The notes under the pieces: generated by a model
Seen by the model: only the letters and a program-made list of their open reading frames with translations
Told to the model about the DNA's origin: nothing
Database searches by the model: none
Program-made: the position numbers and the translations under genes
Assembly (NCBI GenBank): GCA_003164275.1
Contig: PLSY01000386.1
Span: 1-9,568 of the forward strand
DNA length: 9,568 bases
Origin: Acidimicrobiaceae bacterium
Lineage (GTDB): Bacteria > Actinomycetota > Acidimicrobiia > Acidimicrobiales > RAAP-2
Direction: 5' to 3'
Shown here: positions 6,344 through 9,568 of the stretch, piece by piece
Layout of the letters: every line of letters begins with the position of its first letter
Numbering within the stretch: the first letter of the stretch is position 1

Positions 6344-8075
6344 CGCGGCCCACCTCTCCGCTCGGTCTCTCGACCGCCGGCGTCGGACGGTAATTGTTGG
6401 TGATGGGCATGCGACGGTCCTTGCCGAACGCCTTGCCTGAGATCCGGACCCCAGGGGGCATCTGGCGGCGCTTGTACTCCGCCCGGTCGATCAGCCCGAC
6501 CACCCGGCCCACGGCCTCTGGGTCGAAGCCCTGGGCGATCAGATCGTCGACCGAGCGGTCGCTCTCGACATAGCCGGCCACCACCGGATCGAGCACCGAA
6601 TAGGGAGGGAGGGACTCGTCGTCCCGCTGGTCCGGGCGCAATTCGGCCGAGGGGGCCTTGGTCAGCACGGGGTCGGGGATGAGATCGAAGCCGGCCCTTC
6701 GGTTGCGATAGCGGCACAGCGCGTAGACCAGGGTCTTTGGAACGTCCTTGATCACGGCAAACCCACCGGCCGAGTCGCCGTAGAGGGTGGAGTAGCCGGT
6801 CGCCATCTCCGATTTGTTCCCGGTGGTCAGGACGATCCAGCCCCGGGCATTGGACAGGCCCATCAGCAGCACCCCTCGAATGCGGGACTGCAGGTTCTCG
6901 TCGGTAAGGCCGGTCGGCTCACCGCCGACCAGTGGGGCGAGCATGGAGGCGAACGCGGTGTGGGCGTCCTCGATGGCCACCGTGGCGATCTCGACACCGA
7001 GATTCGCCGCCAGCTTCTCGGCATCGGTCACCGACCCGTCGCTCGAGTAGCGGGACGGCATGGTGACCCCGTGGACGTGGTCGGCCCCCAGCGCGTCGAC
7101 GGCGATGGCCGCAACCAGGGAGGAGTCGATGCCCCCCGAGAGCCCGATAACCGCATCGGTGAATCCGTTCTTGGCCAGATAGTCGCGAGTACCGAGCACC
7201 AGCGCCTCGTAGACCTCGGCCTCGGCGTCGAGCACGTCGGCGGTCGACCCGACCAGAGGTGACCGGGCCACCGCTCGCGAGCTGGTGCTCACGACGATGG
7301 CGCCGTCCTCGGCGGCTCCCCCCTGTTCCCCCGTTTCGACCGCCACATCGACGAGCACAACCTCCTCGATGAACTGGCCGGCAGAGGCCAAGACCATGCC
7401 GTCGGCATCGACCACCACCGAGGCTCCGTCGAAAACCAGCTCGTCTTGGCCACCTACCTGATTGACGTAGACGATGGCCGAGCCGGTCTCCCCCACCCGG
7501 GCGGCCAGGACAGCCAGGCGTTGCTCCCGGCGTCCCTGGGAGTAGGGAGAGGCGTTGAGGTTCACCAGCAGGCGGGCCCCGGCGGCGGCCTGGTCGGCCA
7601 TCGGGCCTTCGGGGAACCACATGTCCTCGCACACGGTGATCCCGACGGGAACGCCGGCCACGAGGAACCGGGTGGCCTGGCCGACGCCCGGCGTGAACCA
7701 CCGCTGCTCATCGAAGACGCCGTAGTTGGGCAGCAGGCGCTTGAAATAGCGGCCCGCCACCCGGCCGTCGACGCACAGAGCGGCCGCATTGACCAGGCGA
7801 CCGGACTCGTCGGTGTCCACATAGCCGATCACCGCAGCGCACGACCCGGTCCGCTCGGCGATCCGGGCGAAGACCGCCTGGTTGTCAGCCACGAACGCCG
7901 GCCTGCTCAAGAGGTCCTCGGGTGGATAGCCGGTCACGGTCAACTCGGGGAACACGGCGAGGTCGGCTTGGCCGGCCTCGGCTTGGCCCAAGGCCTCGAG
8001 GATGCGCTGTGCGTTCCCTTCGAGGTCGCCCACCACCGTGTTGATCTGGCACGCGGCCACCCGTATTCGAGCCAT
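6336..8075 (-). CDS. nadE: Glutamine-dependent NAD+ synthetase
   Basis: 579 residues. It catalyses the last step of NAD+ biosynthesis: deamido-NAD+ is adenylated by ATP and amidated with ammonia released from glutamine. The N-terminal nitrilase-type glutaminase domain (1 to about 270) shows the Glu44-Lys112-Cys149 triad in FPELTVTGYPPEDLL, YFKRLLPNYGVFDE and TVCEDMWFPEG. The C-terminal synthetase domain (about 285-579) has the ATP PP-loop SGGIDSS at 313-319, TTGNKSE at 417-423 and the STLYGDSAGGFAVIKDVPKT segment at 429-448. Length is between the short bacterial fused forms (about 540-580) and the longer mycobacterial form (about 680). ATG 8075 has no strong Shine-Dalgarno but lies 6 nt after TAGGCT, so it may be leaderless. 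It is first gene of an operon with the overlapping 230-aa protein, and divergent from the glutamine synthetase that makes its nitrogen donor. Confidence 0.97.
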   Translation of the reverse strand: MARIRVAACQINTVVGDLEGNAQRILEALGQAEAGQADLAVFPELTVTGYPPEDLLSRPAFVADNQAVFARIAERTGSCAAVIGYVDTDESGRLVNAAALCVDGRVAGRYFKRLLPNYGVFDEQRWFTPGVGQATRFLVAGVPVGITVCEDMWFPEGPMADQAAAGARLLVNLNASPYSQGRREQRLAVLAARVGETGSAIVYVNQVGGQDELVFDGASVVVDADGMVLASAGQFIEEVVLVDVAVETGEQGGAAEDGAIVVSTSSRAVARSPLVGSTADVLDAEAEVYEALVLGTRDYLAKNGFTDAVIGLSGGIDSSLVAAIAVDALGADHVHGVTMPSRYSSDGSVTDAEKLAANLGVEIATVAIEDAHTAFASMLAPLVGGEPTGLTDENLQSRIRGVLLMGLSNARGWIVLTTGNKSEMATGYSTLYGDSAGGFAVIKDVPKTLVYALCRYRNRRAGFDLIPDPVLTKAPSAELRPDQRDDESLPPYSVLDPVVAGYVESDRSVDDLIAQGFDPEAVGRVVGLIDRAEYKRRQMPPGVRISGKAFGKDRRMPITNNYRPTPAVERPSGEVGRVV

Positions 8076-8087
8076 GGCGTCAGCCTA
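8076..8087 (-). promoter_or_regulatory. Candidate -10 element for leaderless nadE transcription
   Basis: TAGGCT (8087-8082, minus strand) matches TANNNT and is followed by 6 nt and then the nadE ATG, the geometry of actinobacterial leaderless promoters. No good -35 is visible at 16-18 nt, which is common for such promoters. Confidence 0.3.
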
Positions 8088-8209
8088 CCGGCGGGACTGC
8101 CAGGACTTTTTTCCAGAGATCTCCGTTCCGCTCGGCTGGCACCGCCGCCAGTTAACACGCCGTTCACAATAGAGAAATGGAGGAGAAACGGCCCCCTGCG
8201 ATAGTGGAC
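8088..8209. promoter_or_regulatory. Divergent nadE/glnA promoter region
   Basis: Non-coding by my reading. It holds a T6 run (8107-8112), the perfect palindrome GAGATCTC (8116-8123), GTTAAC (8151-8156) followed 5 nt later by GTTCAC (8162-8167), and an inverted pair GCCGTT/AACGGC (8159-8164, 8187-8192). TTAACA and TTCACA within the GTTAAC/GTTCAC pair each match five of six -35 positions for rightward transcription, but I see no good -10 at 16-18 nt. The AC-n9-AC spacing here faintly resembles actinobacterial GlnR sites; that is weak evidence. Confidence 0.3.
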
Positions 8210-8297
8210 CTTCCCTCGAGGCGAATGCTGTCGGGCCGCGTCGCGGCATCGGATCTTCGGTGAATTTGGTCAGCATGCGTCGGGTTCCGGAGGGAGG
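8210..8297 (+). promoter_or_regulatory. Candidate structured RNA leader (three-way junction) upstream of glnA
   Basis: Several nested pairings close on each other. The outer stem is 8210-8217 with 8290-8297 (8 bp, one U-G). An internal loop follows. The inner stem P1 is 8220-8230 with 8271-8281 (10 bp, one A-G mismatch, one G-U). Inside are hairpin P2 GCCGC-GTC-GCGGC (8235-8247) and hairpin P3 8248-8252/8257-8261 (5 bp, two wobbles) with loop ATCT. The four wobble pairs would be mismatches in the opposite strand, so the structure favours a rightward transcript. The outer stem covers the purine-rich GAGGGAGG. An A-rich linker then leads to the RBS at 8320-8325. I do not recognise it as a known riboswitch class; GC-rich sequence folds easily, so this is a hypothesis. 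Confidence 0.4.
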
Positions 8298-8331
8298 AGC
8301 AAGACGGCAAGCAAGCAACAAAGGAGTTCTC

Positions 8332-8505
8332 GTGCCCTACCGGAGTATTGGTGGACACCAGCAGCAGCCTCGCGTCAACTCGTCTGACACGGCGACATCT
8401 CGGGCCCCACGTCGACCGGAGGGTCCCTTCCCTGCGAGAATGGCTGGATCAATCCGAACCCCACCGCCGTTTCCGCGCCGCCGTCGCACGTCCCCGATCC
8501 GATGA
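8332..8505 (+). CDS. Possible leader peptide ORF translationally coupled to glnA (57 aa)
   Basis: GTG 8332 is preceded by AAAGGAG (8320-8326) at 5 nt, the best Shine-Dalgarno in this part of the window. The frame runs 57 codons and stops at TGA 8503-8505, overlapping the glnA ATG (8502-8504) as ATGA. The translation (VPYRSIGGHQQQPRVNSSDT..., ending RRRRTSPIR) is low-complexity, rich in Pro, Arg and Ser, and shows no domain, so the act of translating it may matter more than the product. It could instead be a chance frame whose RBS happens to be strong. In-frame upstream starts at ATG 8275 and GTG 8260 exist but lack RBSs and fall inside the candidate RNA structure. Confidence 0.4.
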   Translation: MPYRSIGGHQQQPRVNSSDTATSRAPRRPEGPFPARMAGSIRTPPPFPRRRRTSPIR

Positions 8506-9568
8506 GGAGCCAAGAGGAGTACGTCCTCAGGACCGTCGAGGAGCGGGGCATCCGGTTCGTCCAGCTCTGGTTCACCGACGTCCTCGGCACCCCGAAGACG
8601 TTCAGCATCACTCCCGCAGAGCTCGAGAACGCCCTCGACGAGGGCATGACCTTCGACGGATCGGCCATCGACGGTTTCAGTCGGGTCCAAGAGAGCGACG
8701 TGCTCGCCCGACCCGACGCCAACACGTTCCAGCTGTTGCCCTGGCACGGTCACGGACAGGTCGGCATCAACGGGGAGATGCCCGAGGCCCAGGTGGCCCG
8801 GGTGTTCTGCGACGTCGTCGACCTCGACGGCTCCCCGTTCCAGGGTGACCCCCGACATGTCCTGCGGCGGACCCTCGACCGGGCCCACTCCGGCGGGTTC
8901 ACCTTCTACGCCGCCCCTGAGATCGAGTACTTCTACTTCGCCGACAGCGACCCGAGCCACACTCCGGTGACGCTCGACAGCGGCTCGTACTTCGAGCTGA
9001 CCGTGGCCGATCGGGCCAGTGACATCCGCCAGCGCACGGTACTGACGCTGGAGGAGATGGGCATCCCGGTCGAGCACGCCCAGCACGAGGACTCGCCGAG
9101 CCAGCACGAGATCGACCTCCGTTACACGGACGCTCTCACCATGGCTGACACCATCATGACCGTGCGGCTGGTGGTGAAGGAGATGGCCCGCCAACAGGGC
9201 GTGTTCGCCAGCTTCATGCCGAAGCCGCTGGCCGGCGTGCAGGGGTCGGGCATGCACACCCACATGTCGCTGTTCCGGGGCGACTCCAACGCCTTCGTCG
9301 ACCTCGAGCGGCCCGGAGGCATGTCCGAGGTGGCCGAGGGGTTCATCGCCGGCCTGTTGCGCCATGCCCCGGAGATCACCGCTGTGACCAACCAGTGGGT
9401 CAACTCCTACAAGCGCCTCGTGTCCGGCTACGAGGCGCCGATCCACGTCTCGTGGGCTCGCAACAACCGCTCCGCCCTCGTCCGGGTGCCCGTCGTCAAG
9501 CCAGGCAAGTTCGAGTCGACCCGGATCGAGTACCGGTCACCTGACAGCGCCTGCAACCCGTACCTGGC
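8502..9568 (+). CDS. glnA: Glutamine synthetase type I (GSI-alpha/GlnA2-like), C-terminus beyond window
   Basis: The first 355 residues of a family usually about 445 long; the 3' end is beyond the window. It makes glutamine from glutamate, ammonia and ATP. Opening QEEYVLRTVEERGIRFVQLW is typical of actinobacterial GlnA2. Beta-grasp domain: residues 15-105, including the FDGSAIDGF loop (51-59). Catalytic domain: PEIEYF with metal ligands Glu140 and Glu142, the HAQHEDSPSQHEID segment (192-205), GSGMHTHMSL with His252/His254, the flexible-loop NQWVNSYKRL (297-306), NNRSALVRVP (321-330), and EYRSPDSACNPYL at the edge with Arg345. The stretch near 145-165 is short, without the roughly 25-residue insertion of GSI-beta, so regulation by adenylylation is not expected. 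ATG 8502 is the first possible start after an in-frame TGA (8385-8387). It has no Shine-Dalgarno or leaderless -10, so translation probably depends on the overlapping upstream ORF. Confidence 0.96.
   Translation, partial: MRSQEEYVLRTVEERGIRFVQLWFTDVLGTPKTFSITPAELENALDEGMTFDGSAIDGFSRVQESDVLARPDANTFQLLPWHGHGQVGINGEMPEAQVARVFCDVVDLDGSPFQGDPRHVLRRTLDRAHSGGFTFYAAPEIEYFYFADSDPSHTPVTLDSGSYFELTVADRASDIRQRTVLTLEEMGIPVEHAQHEDSPSQHEIDLRYTDALTMADTIMTVRLVVKEMARQQGVFASFMPKPLAGVQGSGMHTHMSLFRGDSNAFVDLERPGGMSEVAEGFIAGLLRHAPEITAVTNQWVNSYKRLVSGYEAPIHVSWARNNRSALVRVPVVKPGKFESTRIEYRSPDSACNPYL

Noticed and set aside
8177..8263. Rightward 28-codon ATG frame in the glnA leader
   Set aside because: No Shine-Dalgarno or leaderless -10 at the start, it runs through the candidate RNA structure, and the peptide is unremarkable.
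8337..9446. Long leftward frame of 369 codons
   Set aside because: Exactly antisense to the clearly conserved glutamine synthetase; translation is a His/Gly/Val/Asp-rich shadow without recognisable domains.

Overview
The window is high-GC DNA with dense, coding-style codon use. It also has short overlaps between co-directional genes, GTG/TTG starts, and two possible leaderless genes. The gene content (a ceoB-ceoC-like RCK pair divergent from an APC permease, a short SigA-like sigma factor, a glutamine-dependent NAD synthetase and a GlnA2-type glutamine synthetase) points to an actinobacterium. I suspect an Acidimicrobiia-like lineage, but the sequence alone does not prove that. No tRNA, rRNA, CRISPR array, insertion sequence or phage gene was seen; this is core chromosome.

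Left part (1-3996): a truncated APC/KUP-superfamily permease runs leftward off the window edge. It resembles KimA-type potassium importers more than amino-acid permeases. Divergent from it is a tight operon: two TrkA/RCK proteins (ceoB- and ceoC-like, overlapping by ATGA) and, 4 nt later, a HAD-IB phosphatase-like protein with a C-terminal membrane helix. The first three genes look like a potassium-homeostasis module.

Middle (3997-4375): about 380 bp without a convincing gene, between converging transcription units, with one hairpin near each side. Leftward genes follow: a 24-residue one-helix membrane peptide (4376-4450), a SigA/RpoD-family sigma factor (4525-5469), an unrecognised, possibly ferritin-like protein (5651-6343) and glutamine-dependent NAD synthetase nadE (6336-8075). 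The last two overlap by 8 bp and form an operon. A hairpin at the ferritin-like stop codon and a promoter-like sequence separate them from the sigma gene.

Right part (8076-9568): a 426-bp divergent spacer separates nadE from a GlnA2-type glutamine synthetase that runs off the right edge. The spacer holds the most unusual material. One part is an 88-nt segment (8210-8297) that can fold into a closed, branched RNA with several G-U pairs favouring the + strand. The other is a small ORF (8332-8505) with a strong ribosome-binding site, whose stop overlaps the glnA start codon, while glnA has no Shine-Dalgarno of its own. Together these suggest leader-controlled, coupled translation of glutamine synthetase.
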